Under the pieces are notes generated by a model, which saw nothing but the letters and a program-made list of their open reading frames with translations, was not told the DNA's origin and did not search any database. Below are positions 1-5,657 of a stretch of DNA of 17,671 nucleotides, in pieces (position 1 is the stretch's first letter; every line of letters starts with the position of its first letter). The position numbers and the translations under genes were made by a program. This DNA is from Candidatus Anoxychlamydiales bacterium (GTDB lineage: Bacteria; Chlamydiota; Chlamydiia; Chlamydiales; SM23-39), in contig JAAKFX010000025.1 in the NCBI GenBank assembly GCA_011064865.1, positions 1 through 17,671 of the forward strand, in the 5' to 3' direction.

Positions 1-37
1 CTGCCATACCCCCAGCAATTCCAGCTGCAAAAGCCAT
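1..37 (-). CDS. Start of a small Gly/Ala-rich protein, cut by the window edge
   Basis: Only the first 12 codons are visible, reading MAFAAGIAGGMA. A strong Shine-Dalgarno (AAGGAG, seven bases before ATG) fixes the start. The visible part is Gly/Ala-rich like the glycine-zipper lobes of the small proteins upstream, but it lacks the polar MKV...KETT leader of that family. It follows the preceding small gene after 24 bases on the same strand, so the two are probably co-transcribed. Function unknown; a hydrophobic partner peptide is only an inference. Confidence 0.5.
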   Translation of the reverse strand, partial: MAFAAGIAGGMA

Positions 38-61
38 AATTAACTCCTTTTTAAATTTTAT

Positions 62-331
62 TCATCCCATTTTTGCGCAACACCAACATCCAAATATTGC
101 TCCTGCAATACCTCCTATTACAGATACTGTAGTTGTCTCACCTCCCCACATTCCTATAAGTTGCCCAAATAAAATTCCTGTGCCACAAAACCAAACCATT
201 CCAGTTACACATTTTATAATTTTATTACAAGTACAACTATCATCATCTTCCGTTGAAGATACAGGTATAAAAGGTGTAGTATCTTTGGATTGTTCAATAA
301 CTATAACCGTTAAATCATTACTTACTTTCAT
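62..331 (-). CDS. Small Cys-rich glycine-zipper membrane protein (KETT family, member 1)
   Basis: An 89-residue protein that I do not recognise as a named family. The start at 331 is preferred over longer readings because AGGAG sits just upstream and because the MKV start matches paralogs in this window. Residues 1-32 are polar and Ser/Thr/Asp-rich, with KDTTP at 16-20, where paralogs have KETT. Two hydrophobic lobes follow (about 43-62 and 68-85), rich in Gly (GILFGQLIG, VIGGIAGAIFG), consistent with a membrane hairpin packed by a glycine zipper. Seven Cys (33, 35, 41, 49, 82, 84, 85) cluster at the lobe borders, and the protein ends CCAKMG. The layout resembles chlamydial Inc proteins (secreted N-terminus plus bilobed hydrophobic domain), but a bacteriocin-like peptide is also possible. 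Confidence 0.75.
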   Translation of the reverse strand: MKVSNDLTVIVIEQSKDTTPFIPVSSTEDDDSCTCNKIIKCVTGMVWFCGTGILFGQLIGMWGGETTTVSVIGGIAGAIFGCWCCAKMG

Positions 332-351
332 AATTAACTCCTTTTTTTCAA

Positions 352-652
352 TTAAGAACAAACATGATATGATTTTTCTAAGTAATAACCTAGGGTACAA
401 AAACATCCTAAAACAATTCCTGCTATTCCAACAGGAATAGTATAATCATAATCTGGAGCGATAGCATTCCCAATTCCTGCGCCAATAAAAAAACAACAAC
501 AAGCACTGGCTGTTGCACATGCTAAACATTCAAGACTTGTACAAGCCGGCTTGTTTTATAGCTTCGTCTTTTGCTGCTTTTTCTTCATCAACCAAAGGGC
601 TAGTTTCTTTAGACGTATCAATTTTGACGGCCCCATTATTACCAACTTTCAT
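352..652 (-). pseudogene. Frameshifted member of the small KETT glycine-zipper family
   Basis: From ATG at 652 (AGGAG upstream) the frame reads MKVGNNGAVKIDTSKETSPL and continues to a TGA at 532-530, giving 40 residues. In the +1 frame the sequence continues open to TAA at 354-352 and encodes the missing half: a Cys-rich start (ECLACATASACCCFF), a Gly-rich hairpin (IGAGIGNAIAP; VGIAGIVLGCFC) and a LEKS...C tail. This second half aligns with the intact 125-residue paralog at 1507-1884 (CFFVGGGIIGSV, GFVCTIFICLEKE). The frames overlap around a perfect 14-base palindrome, ACAAGCCGGCTTGT, at 541-554. The simplest reading is a recent one-base indel in one gene. Recoding cannot be excluded, but no prfB-like internal Shine-Dalgarno is present. 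Confidence 0.75.
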
Positions 653-678
653 TTTTTTTCTCCTTTTTTAAACTTTCA

Positions 679-768
679 CTATAGGAATATAAAACATTTT
701 TCAAGAAATTCTTTAATTAAGACTCCCATAGATGTTGCTGCTAATTTAATTTTTCTTCTTTATTTCAT
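679..768 (-). pseudogene. Possible 30-codon remnant inside repeat copy 1
   Basis: Within the repeat, an ATG at 768 opens a frame reading M-K-stop-RRKIKLAATSMGV and then LIKEFLEKCFIFL, closed by TAG at 679. Only the TAA at codon 3 interrupts it. The composition looks like a piece of a small DNA-binding protein of ribbon-helix-helix type, but no database check was possible. The same remnant with the same stop occurs at 2201-2290, so the interruption predates the duplication. Confidence 0.25.
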
Positions 769-821
769 TTTTTAAAATCTTCATAAAATAAAAATTCTAA
801 ATCACTTAAAAATTAGGCAAA

Positions 822-850
822 AATTTAATTACTAAAAACAAGAAAGTCAA
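822..850 (-). promoter_or_regulatory. Promoter in repeat copy 1 (TTGACT-17-TAAATT)
   Basis: On the minus strand, TTGACT (850-845) is followed after 17 bases by TAAATT (827-822), a sigma-70-like pair. It would start transcription near 815 and give a leader of about 160 nt before the ATG at 652. Both hexamers and the spacing are kept in copy 2 even though the spacer has diverged. Confidence 0.55.
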
Positions 851-900
851 GAATTATTTATATATTTCCGCCTCTATTCAGTTTTTATTTTGACAAAAAT

Positions 901-1103
901 CAGGGATTATGATTACCATTTAATAATAAATTATTTGGAATAATAATTTATGGAATTATTCAGCTATCTATCCTCTTAAAAACTTTTATAGCAAGTCTAT
1001 TAACAACTATAATTGGGGTTTTAACTTTAATATATAACTGATGTTTTCAGAGAATAAGCCATTCTAATTTCGTTCCAATATTTAAAAAATAAAAGGAGAT
1101 ATT
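901..1103. other. Gene-free spacer before the plus-strand small gene
   Basis: With the repeat to its left this makes a gene-free stretch from 653 to 1103. It holds a 7-bp inverted repeat, GAATAAT/ATTATTC (938-944 and 955-961). It also has a hydrophobic open frame without a usable start codon (913-1041), ending ...TTIIGVLTLIYN, which could be a decayed relative of the neighbouring small membrane proteins. A TTGACA at 890-895 on the plus strand lacks a good -10 partner. I see no RNA gene here. Confidence 0.4.
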
Positions 1104-1406
1104 ATGAGCTCAAGTATATCTAATGATACAACAAGAACACCTAATGAGACTACTCATTTAATTAATAAAAACGAAGATACTTGTCTTTGCAATTTAGCTC
1201 TTTTAACATGCAATATTGCAAATACAGTGATAGGGACATTAATAGGAATTTTTATATCCTATTCAACTGCTAATGCATTTATAGAAAATAAAGCTATGGA
1301 TACTATCATTACTATTTTTGGTGGATGTGCAGGTTTTGCTCTTAGTAGAAAATATTTCATATATCCTTTTCCATGTATAGAAAAAAAAGAAATAATTAAT
1401 GTTTAA
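1104..1406 (+). CDS. Small Cys-containing glycine-zipper membrane protein (KETT family, plus-strand member)
   Basis: A 100-residue protein with a strong ribosome-binding site (AAAAGGAGATATT before ATG). The N-terminus is Ser/Thr/Asn-rich (MSSSISNDTTRTP), and NETTHLI at 14-20 matches the K[E/D]TTPL motif of the minus-strand paralogs at nearly the same position. Cys27 and Cys29 precede the hydrophobic part, as in the member at 62-331. Two hydrophobic lobes (about 40-59 with TVIGTLIGIF, and 66-82 with IFGGCAGFAL) suggest a membrane hairpin. The tail is charged (EKKEIINV). It is the only family member on the plus strand and lies between two minus-strand groups, so it is transcribed alone. Function unknown; an Inc-like host-membrane protein or small toxin-like peptide are candidates. 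Confidence 0.75.
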   Translation: MSSSISNDTTRTPNETTHLINKNEDTCLCNLALLTCNIANTVIGTLIGIFISYSTANAFIENKAMDTIITIFGGCAGFALSRKYFIYPFPCIEKKEIINV

Positions 1407-1506
1407 TATTATTAAATGTTGAGTATTTCATCTGGCATACGGTTTACTCCAACAAAAATCCTATATCAGAATCTTTACTAGCCAAATTATACTAAATAAA
1501 AAAAAA

Positions 1507-1884
1507 TTAACTATCTGGAGTACCACAACAAGGATCACAAATTCTACATTGATTTTCTACTACTACCGTGTCTCGAGAAGAACAACAAATCTCATGCTCT
1601 TTTTCCAGACAAATAAAAATAGTGCAGACAAAACCAAGAGCAGCTGCAGCTAAGCATCCAATAATAGGATCAAAATCACCTTGACTTACACTACCTATTA
1701 TACCTCCACCTACAAAAAAACAAACAACACTCCAACAAGTCGCACATCCAAAAATTTTTGTACACCTTCTACAAATATCTGACCAACTTTTATCTGACCA
1801 ACTTTCTTTTTTAAGTTTATTTAAAGGTGTAGTTTCCTTTGGAGGTATATCAATAATTGTAGAAGGATTATTATCTACTTTCAT
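1507..1884 (-). CDS. Cys-rich small membrane protein (KETT family, long member)
   Basis: A 125-residue protein with 14 Cys. The start at 1884 has GGAG upstream and an MKV start. KETTPL is at 16-21. A short in-protein duplication (SDKSW twice, residues 27-36) precedes a Cys-patterned segment (C38, C41, C47, C50, C55) and two hydrophobic Gly/Ala lobes (about 52-68 and 73-93). Unlike its paralogs it has a Cys-rich polar C-terminal tail (C100, C101, C113, C116, C119, C120). It lies 22 bases after the gene ending at 1907 and probably shares its transcript. The frameshifted gene at 352-652 is its closest relative here. Metal binding, disulfides or modification by the nearby radical SAM enzyme could each explain the Cys content; none is shown. 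Confidence 0.75.
   Translation of the reverse strand: MKVDNNPSTIIDIPPKETTPLNKLKKESWSDKSWSDICRRCTKIFGCATCWSVVCFFVGGGIIGSVSQGDFDPIIGCLAAAALGFVCTIFICLEKEHEICCSSRDTVVVENQCRICDPCCGTPDS
1776..1805. repeat. Perfect 15-bp tandem duplication inside a coding region
   Basis: TATCTGACCAACTTT occurs twice in a row (1776-1790 and 1791-1805). It adds five residues in frame to the protein encoded at 1507-1884, between its KETTPL motif and first Cys, and is absent from the paralogs. It looks like a recent slippage event. Confidence 0.85.
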
Positions 1885-1906
1885 TTTTTTTCTCCTTTTT
1901 TAAGAT

Positions 1907-2173
1907 TTATTTATCACGTTTAGAATAAAAACTAAAACCACCTAGAGTTCCTATTACAGTTCCGATAATGATCGGAACTAACGGATTATTACCAAAACTT
2001 CCAACAACACGACCTATTAAACATCCTCCAAAACCAAAAATACCCATGTAACAAAAATAATTCAAAATTTTATCAATACTACACTTAGTTTTTTCTTCAG
2101 TGGTATTTACTAATGTTGTTGTTTCTTTGGGCATATCAATTGTTGTATGCGCTTTTACTGTACCTGTTTTCAT
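1907..2173 (-). CDS. Small glycine-zipper membrane protein (KETT family, first gene behind repeat copy 2)
   Basis: An 88-residue protein whose start at 2173 has AAGGAG upstream. The polar leader carries KETTTLV at 16-22. Cys31, Cys41 and Cys51 surround the first hydrophobic lobe (about 38-58, MGIFGFGGCLIGRVVGSFG). A second lobe (about 64-83, VPIIIGTVIGTLGGFSFY) follows a Pro-containing turn, and the end is basic (SKRDK). The regularly spaced Gly residues are typical of tightly packed membrane hairpins. It is the first gene of a pair with 1507-1884 and is driven by the promoter in repeat copy 2. Function not recognised. Confidence 0.75.
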   Translation of the reverse strand: MKTGTVKAHTTIDMPKETTTLVNTTEEKTKCSIDKILNYFCYMGIFGFGGCLIGRVVGSFGNNPLVPIIIGTVIGTLGGFSFYSKRDK

Positions 2174-2200
2174 AATTTTTTCTCCTTTTTTAAACTTTCA

Positions 2201-2290
2201 CTATAGGAATATAAAACATTTTTCAAGAAATTCTTTAATTGTGACTCCCATAGATGTTGCTGCTAATTTAATTTTTCTTCTTTATTTCAT
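2201..2290 (-). pseudogene. Possible 30-codon remnant inside repeat copy 2
   Basis: It has the same frame as at 679-768: ATG, AAA, TAA, then RRKIKLAATSMGV and TIKEFLEKCFIFL, closed by TAG. Apart from the second TAA-type interruption and one Thr/Leu change it equals copy 1. It may be a decayed ribbon-helix-helix-like gene carried along in the leader; the peptide as such cannot be made from this ATG. Confidence 0.25.
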
Positions 2291-2343
2291 TTTTTAAAAT
2301 CTTCATAAAATACAAATTCTAAATCATTTAAAAATTAGGCAAA

Positions 2344-2372
2344 AATTTAATTACTAAAAATCAAAAAGTCAA
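2344..2372 (-). promoter_or_regulatory. Promoter in repeat copy 2 (TTGACT-17-TAAATT)
   Basis: TTGACT (2372-2367) and TAAATT (2349-2344) on the minus strand are separated by 17 bases. Transcription would begin near 2337, giving a leader of about 160 nt before the ATG at 2173. Confidence 0.55.
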
Positions 2373-2459
2373 GAATTATTTATATAGTTTTGACTCTATT
2401 CAGTTGTTATTTTGATACAAATCTTTAAAAAATTTTACTAAATACAATAAAAATTGAAA

Positions 2460-3701
2460 TTAGCTATTTTTTTTTGCCTTTTCAAATGCAAAATCAAAAG
2501 TTTTATCGATTCCAGAAAAGTAATCTGACCAAGTTACCGGAATAATAATTTGTGGATAAAAAGCATCTGTATCATTGGAGAAAATATGAAAATATTTTGA
2601 AGAACAAGTAAAAATATTTTTGGAATAGGGTAATTGATATTTCTTTATCTCACCAAAATGATTAGGTTTATTTGCAGTTGGTTCTCCAATTGTTGTCACA
2701 TTAGTAATTTTTAAAAGATCTTTAATGATCCACATACTTGAAGAAAATGTTTTTCTTCCTGTTAAAAGAAAAACACGTCCCCCTTTCTTTTTTATATGTT
2801 TTTTTATTACTGGCAGAAAGTAACGAGAAAATAATAAGGAGCTTCCTCCTGAATTAAATCGGATATCCAATATAATAGAAGAAATTTCTTCCTTCTGCAA
2901 AACTCGAGATAATTCTAAAGCAAAATTTTTACAACTTTTTTGTGGAGTATCTTGGCACTTATTATATTGAAAATAAAGCAAATGATCTTTTGGGAAAAAA
3001 CAATACCAAAAGTTTTTTTCAATAAAACGATAACTCAATGGGGTTTTTATCATAAATTTATCATAAACTGAAACGCTTTTTTCATTATAGTTATCAACTC
3101 TAGAGATTGTTATATAACTATTTTTTTTTTCTTTCTGTATTTCAAGCTTAATAGAATTAGAATCGCTAGTAATTTTCAAAGCATCTAAAATATCTACAAC
3201 TTTTAAATATCTCGGAATAAAATTCCGTATGCCATATTCATTTTCCAATGGTATAAGCAAAGAGAGTTTTTTAACTATGACTTCAATAGGGACTCCTTCA
3301 ATAGCTATTAATTTGGCACCAATATTATCTTGATATTTTTCTGTCGAATTAATTATAAAAAGGCCTTCTTCAAACCAATAAAACTGAAAAGGTAAACAAA
3401 AAGATTGATTAGGAAAAACAAAGATTGCAGTATGAGCATCGCCAATTTGAGAAACAATTTTCATCAATTCAATTCTGATTTCTTTGTCATTTAAATTTGA
3501 TAATTTTTTTTTTAAATCTTTAAGATCTTTTTGAAAAGCATCTTTTGAAAACTTAAAAAAAGGATTGGGATGTGTTTTAAAAAGATTTTTTTCAAAAAAA
3601 GAAATATCTTTTTCCCATTGTATAGTATGGTTAGAAAAAAATTCTCTGCAAAAAAGATTGCACGTGAAAATTAATAAAAAAATGATATATTTTTTTTTCA
3701 T
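2460..3701 (-). CDS. Exported S41-family (tail-specific-like) serine protease
   Basis: A 413-residue protein with an N-terminal hydrophobic segment (MKKKYIIFLLIFTCNLFC), so it likely acts outside the cytoplasm; the Cys at its end is not a canonical lipobox. The C-terminal half has S41 hallmarks: IILDIRFNSGGSS, then TGRKTFSSSMW, where Ser320 is the likely nucleophile, then IGEPTANKPNHFGE. No clear PDZ domain is visible, so it resembles the PDZ-less S41 group. The gene lies 142 bases downstream of the radical SAM gene on the same strand and could process the peptide products, but it could equally be a general periplasmic protease. No Shine-Dalgarno is evident; a TATAAT lies about 35 bases upstream, so it may have its own promoter. 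Confidence 0.8.
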   Translation of the reverse strand: MKKKYIIFLLIFTCNLFCREFFSNHTIQWEKDISFFEKNLFKTHPNPFFKFSKDAFQKDLKDLKKKLSNLNDKEIRIELMKIVSQIGDAHTAIFVFPNQSFCLPFQFYWFEEGLFIINSTEKYQDNIGAKLIAIEGVPIEVIVKKLSLLIPLENEYGIRNFIPRYLKVVDILDALKITSDSNSIKLEIQKEKKNSYITISRVDNYNEKSVSVYDKFMIKTPLSYRFIEKNFWYCFFPKDHLLYFQYNKCQDTPQKSCKNFALELSRVLQKEEISSIILDIRFNSGGSSLLFSRYFLPVIKKHIKKKGGRVFLLTGRKTFSSSMWIIKDLLKITNVTTIGEPTANKPNHFGEIKKYQLPYSKNIFTCSSKYFHIFSNDTDAFYPQIIIPVTWSDYFSGIDKTFDFAFEKAKKNS

Positions 3702-3777
3702 AAATATAAAATGAGTTATGGAAGTATATTATATCAAATTAAATTCTACAAGAAATTCTAAGAGATTGTATCAGCTT

Positions 3778-3809
3778 TAGAAAGATACACGAATTTACAT
3801 ACCTTTCTA
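3778..3809. other. Stem-loop between radical SAM and S41 genes
   Basis: TAGAAAG (3778-3784) pairs with CTTTCTA (3803-3809). The stem can be extended inward with G-U pairs to 12 positions around an 8-base loop. No T-run follows on either strand, so it is not a textbook terminator. It could be an mRNA-processing or attenuating structure separating expression of the two genes. Confidence 0.35.
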
Positions 3810-3843
3810 TGAAATAGTCACTTGAATTAAAAAAAATATCTTC

Positions 3844-5118
3844 TTAAGCCTTTTTTACTAGCAATGCTTCTAATTTTTTAAAAGCCTTAGGATGATTAGT
3901 TAAAAGCTCAGAATAAATCAGAATAGATAAATAAAGGATATGCTTAATAACCTTACAAGAAAGCATTGAAGGAAGTGATACTTGTTCATGAGCACATCCT
4001 CCTGCACAGAGATATTTAGCAAAACATTTTTTACATTTTACACTCTTTTCAATATCGAAATTCAATAAATTGCCCAAATAGGTAGATTCTTTATTAAAAC
4101 CATTATCCAAATCTCCTATTTGACGTTTATCGTCGCCAACAAATCTATGGCAAGAATAGAGTTTTTCATCTATAGAAACAGCAAACATATTTCTGCCATG
4201 ATTACAATAAGTAGATTTTTTTGTACCAAAATGAAGATTCCTAAAAAACATAAAAAAAGAGGTTATTTCAATAATCTTTTCATCTTTTATTATATGATTT
4301 AGATAAAATTGAGCTAATTTTTCCCATTCTTTTAATAACTTTTCTTCTTCAATTTGAAATTCTGCTGAAGAGCAAAGAGCAAAACTAATTTTTTTAAATC
4401 CTTTTTTTTGAAAAAACGCAAATAGATCAGTTAAATTCAAATTATGTGGGGTAATAGTTGCTCTAGCTAACAAAGAATTATTAAGAGCTTGAAATTTCGG
4501 TAAATTTTTATCTAGTGTTTTATAAGAACTAGAGTCCTGAAGTGTCGGTCTTAAAAAATCCTGAATTTTTTCATTTCCGTCTATACTCATACAAAAAGAA
4601 ACATTTGATTTTTTTAAAAAAGCATGAATTTTCTTATTGTATATGGTGCCATTAGTTGGCATAGATATATAAAACTTTTTTTCTTTGAAAATTTCTTCAG
4701 CTTTATTTAGTAAAAAATCAAATTTTTTCCAAAAAAGCAGAGGTTCCCCTCCAAACAATGATATATGAATGGATTTTGCATTGGGAAAATTTTGAACAGT
4801 AAAATTAAAAGCCTTTTCAATGGTCTCTTCGGACATAGCTTTCATTGATTTAGGACAATTTTCTTGCAGATAGCAATATTTACACTTTAAATTACACTCA
4901 TCTGTTAGATGTAATTCAATATACGCTCTTGGATAAGTATCTAAATTGTATTTTTTTTGTTTGAAAGGATTTCTTTTTACGTTTTTTTTGTAATCTTGAA
5001 CTATTTTATTTTTTTCACTATCTTTTGCTGAAGAAAATAGTATTAAATTTTCTGGATCGAAATAAAAATCCTCTTTATCTCCAGTTACTGTCAAAATATC
5101 ATCTATTAACTTATACAT
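3844..5118 (-). CDS. Radical SAM/SPASM peptide maturase
   Basis: A 424-residue enzyme. The radical SAM cluster motif CNLKCKYCY places Cys75, Cys79 and Cys82 for the SAM-binding 4Fe-4S cluster; FGGEPLL follows as the GGE motif. The C-terminal SPASM domain is complete in pattern: C305-NHG, C323-H, C362-KK-C365, C371-AGG-C375, for auxiliary clusters. Residues 1-65 form a short N-terminal region that could contact a leader peptide. Known SPASM enzymes of this layout modify Cys, Asp/Glu or aromatic side chains of ribosomal peptides (PapB, QhpD, SCIFF maturases). It lies 76 bases downstream of two Cys/Asp-rich precursor-like genes on the same strand, so these are its likely substrates. The linkage chemistry is an inference. 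The start has only a weak GTGAGA ribosome-binding site. Confidence 0.85.
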   Translation of the reverse strand: MYKLIDDILTVTGDKEDFYFDPENLILFSSAKDSEKNKIVQDYKKNVKRNPFKQKKYNLDTYPRAYIELHLTDECNLKCKYCYLQENCPKSMKAMSEETIEKAFNFTVQNFPNAKSIHISLFGGEPLLFWKKFDFLLNKAEEIFKEKKFYISMPTNGTIYNKKIHAFLKKSNVSFCMSIDGNEKIQDFLRPTLQDSSSYKTLDKNLPKFQALNNSLLARATITPHNLNLTDLFAFFQKKGFKKISFALCSSAEFQIEEEKLLKEWEKLAQFYLNHIIKDEKIIEITSFFMFFRNLHFGTKKSTYCNHGRNMFAVSIDEKLYSCHRFVGDDKRQIGDLDNGFNKESTYLGNLLNFDIEKSVKCKKCFAKYLCAGGCAHEQVSLPSMLSCKVIKHILYLSILIYSELLTNHPKAFKKLEALLVKKA

Positions 5119-5194
5119 ATATTCTCACTTGTAAGAATTTTTATCGCTGTAAAGTAAAAAAAAAATCAAATGAATGCTACTGAAAATAACTTGT

Positions 5195-5407
5195 TTAACC
5201 CATTGCTGTTGCACACAGATCGCATCCGTCAATGCCACAATCGATATCATTATCACAATCACATACTTTAGTAAAACACTGTGATACGCGGTTTTCTAAA
5301 GCCTGAGGATTTAATATTGTATACTTACTGTTTTTTTGTTCATCTACTTTTTGAAAACCATCATCAGTTTTCATAAATGGCGATTTACTTGATGATATTT
5401 GTACCAT
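5195..5407 (-). CDS. RiPP precursor-like peptide A (6 Cys)
   Basis: A 70-residue peptide with GAGG as Shine-Dalgarno before ATG. Residues 1-43 form a leader-like part sharing MV[QK]ISSS, EQ..SKY and ILNPQAL (31-37) with peptide B. After exactly the same spacing both have CF-x3-[VI]CD. The tail holds Cys44, 49, 51, 57, 62 and 65 mixed with Asp (CDCDNDIDCGIDGCDLC) and ends ATAMG. There is no signal peptide or hydrophobic segment. A conserved leader, a variable Cys/Asp core and an adjacent SPASM radical SAM enzyme are the usual marks of a ranthipeptide-type precursor. A small metal-binding protein is the main alternative. Confidence 0.8.
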   Translation of the reverse strand: MVQISSSKSPFMKTDDGFQKVDEQKNSKYTILNPQALENRVSQCFTKVCDCDNDIDCGIDGCDLCATAMG

Positions 5408-5486
5408 AATAGGACCTCATAATTCTGAAATTACTGTTTGAAAAGACATTATATTACTTCAGAAAAAAAAATCAATGAATTTTTTA
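5408..5486. repeat. Duplicated upstream region of precursor A
   Basis: The stretch before peptide A (ACCTCATA...CTGAAATTA...AGACATT...AGAAAAAAAATCAATG on the plus strand) recurs before peptide B at 5883-5959 with moderate divergence. It carries the ribosome-binding site, leader and promoter, so gene and control region were duplicated together. Confidence 0.75.
5448..5475 (-). promoter_or_regulatory. Promoter of precursor A (TTGATT-16-TATAAT)
   Basis: TTGATT (5475-5470) and a consensus TATAAT (5453-5448) lie 16 bases apart on the minus strand. They predict a transcript start near 5441 and a leader of about 35 nt before peptide A. Peptide A and the radical SAM gene could share this transcript. 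In the copy before peptide B the -35 is kept but the -10 reads TTCAAT. Confidence 0.6.
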
Positions 5487-5657
5487 AGAATTCCTAACTT
5501 GTTGTTTATAATTTATTGATATACAACTTTGATTACATGAAATTATAACTAAAATATCATCTACAAATGTATACATGCTTTTTTCTGCTTTTAAATATCA
5601 AAAAATTTTAAAGAAATACAATTATAATTAAGTTATTTTATTTTACTAATATTTCAA

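Larger units (their letters stand above)
655..900. repeat. ~245-bp direct repeat, copy 1 (promoter plus leader block)
   Basis: This block matches 2177-2422 without gaps (constant offset 1522), with roughly 94% identity by hand count. Differences concentrate at the end farthest from the gene. It covers the ribosome-binding site, a leader of about 160 nt and the promoter of the frameshifted gene at 352-652. The other copy does the same for the gene starting at 2173. The similarity stops near the coding start, so the upstream region is far better conserved than the proteins it serves. Confidence 0.9.
2177..2422. repeat. ~245-bp direct repeat, copy 2 (promoter plus leader block)
   Basis: Partner of 655-900 at a constant offset of 1522. 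It fills nearly the whole gap between the small gene starting at 2173 and the S41 protease gene ending at 2460. Its near identity to copy 1 points either to recent duplication of a gene plus its control region or to gene conversion between leaders. Confidence 0.9.

Noticed and set aside
527..540. prfB-like programmed +1 frameshift at TCT-TGA in the broken KETT-family gene
   Set aside because: The slip from TCT to CTT gives poor pairing and there is no internal Shine-Dalgarno a few bases upstream as in prfB; a simple indel is more likely.
551..775. Plus-strand open frame, with a similar one at 2100-2297 sharing FSPFLNFHYRNIKHFSRNSL
   Set aside because: Both are antisense readings of the duplicated promoter/leader block; no ribosome-binding site is present and the shared peptide simply reflects the DNA repeat.
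913..1041. Hydrophobic open frame ending TTIIGVLTLIYN
   Set aside because: It has no ATG, GTG or TTG start in frame, and hydrophobic frames arise often by chance in AT-rich DNA; kept only as a possible relic.
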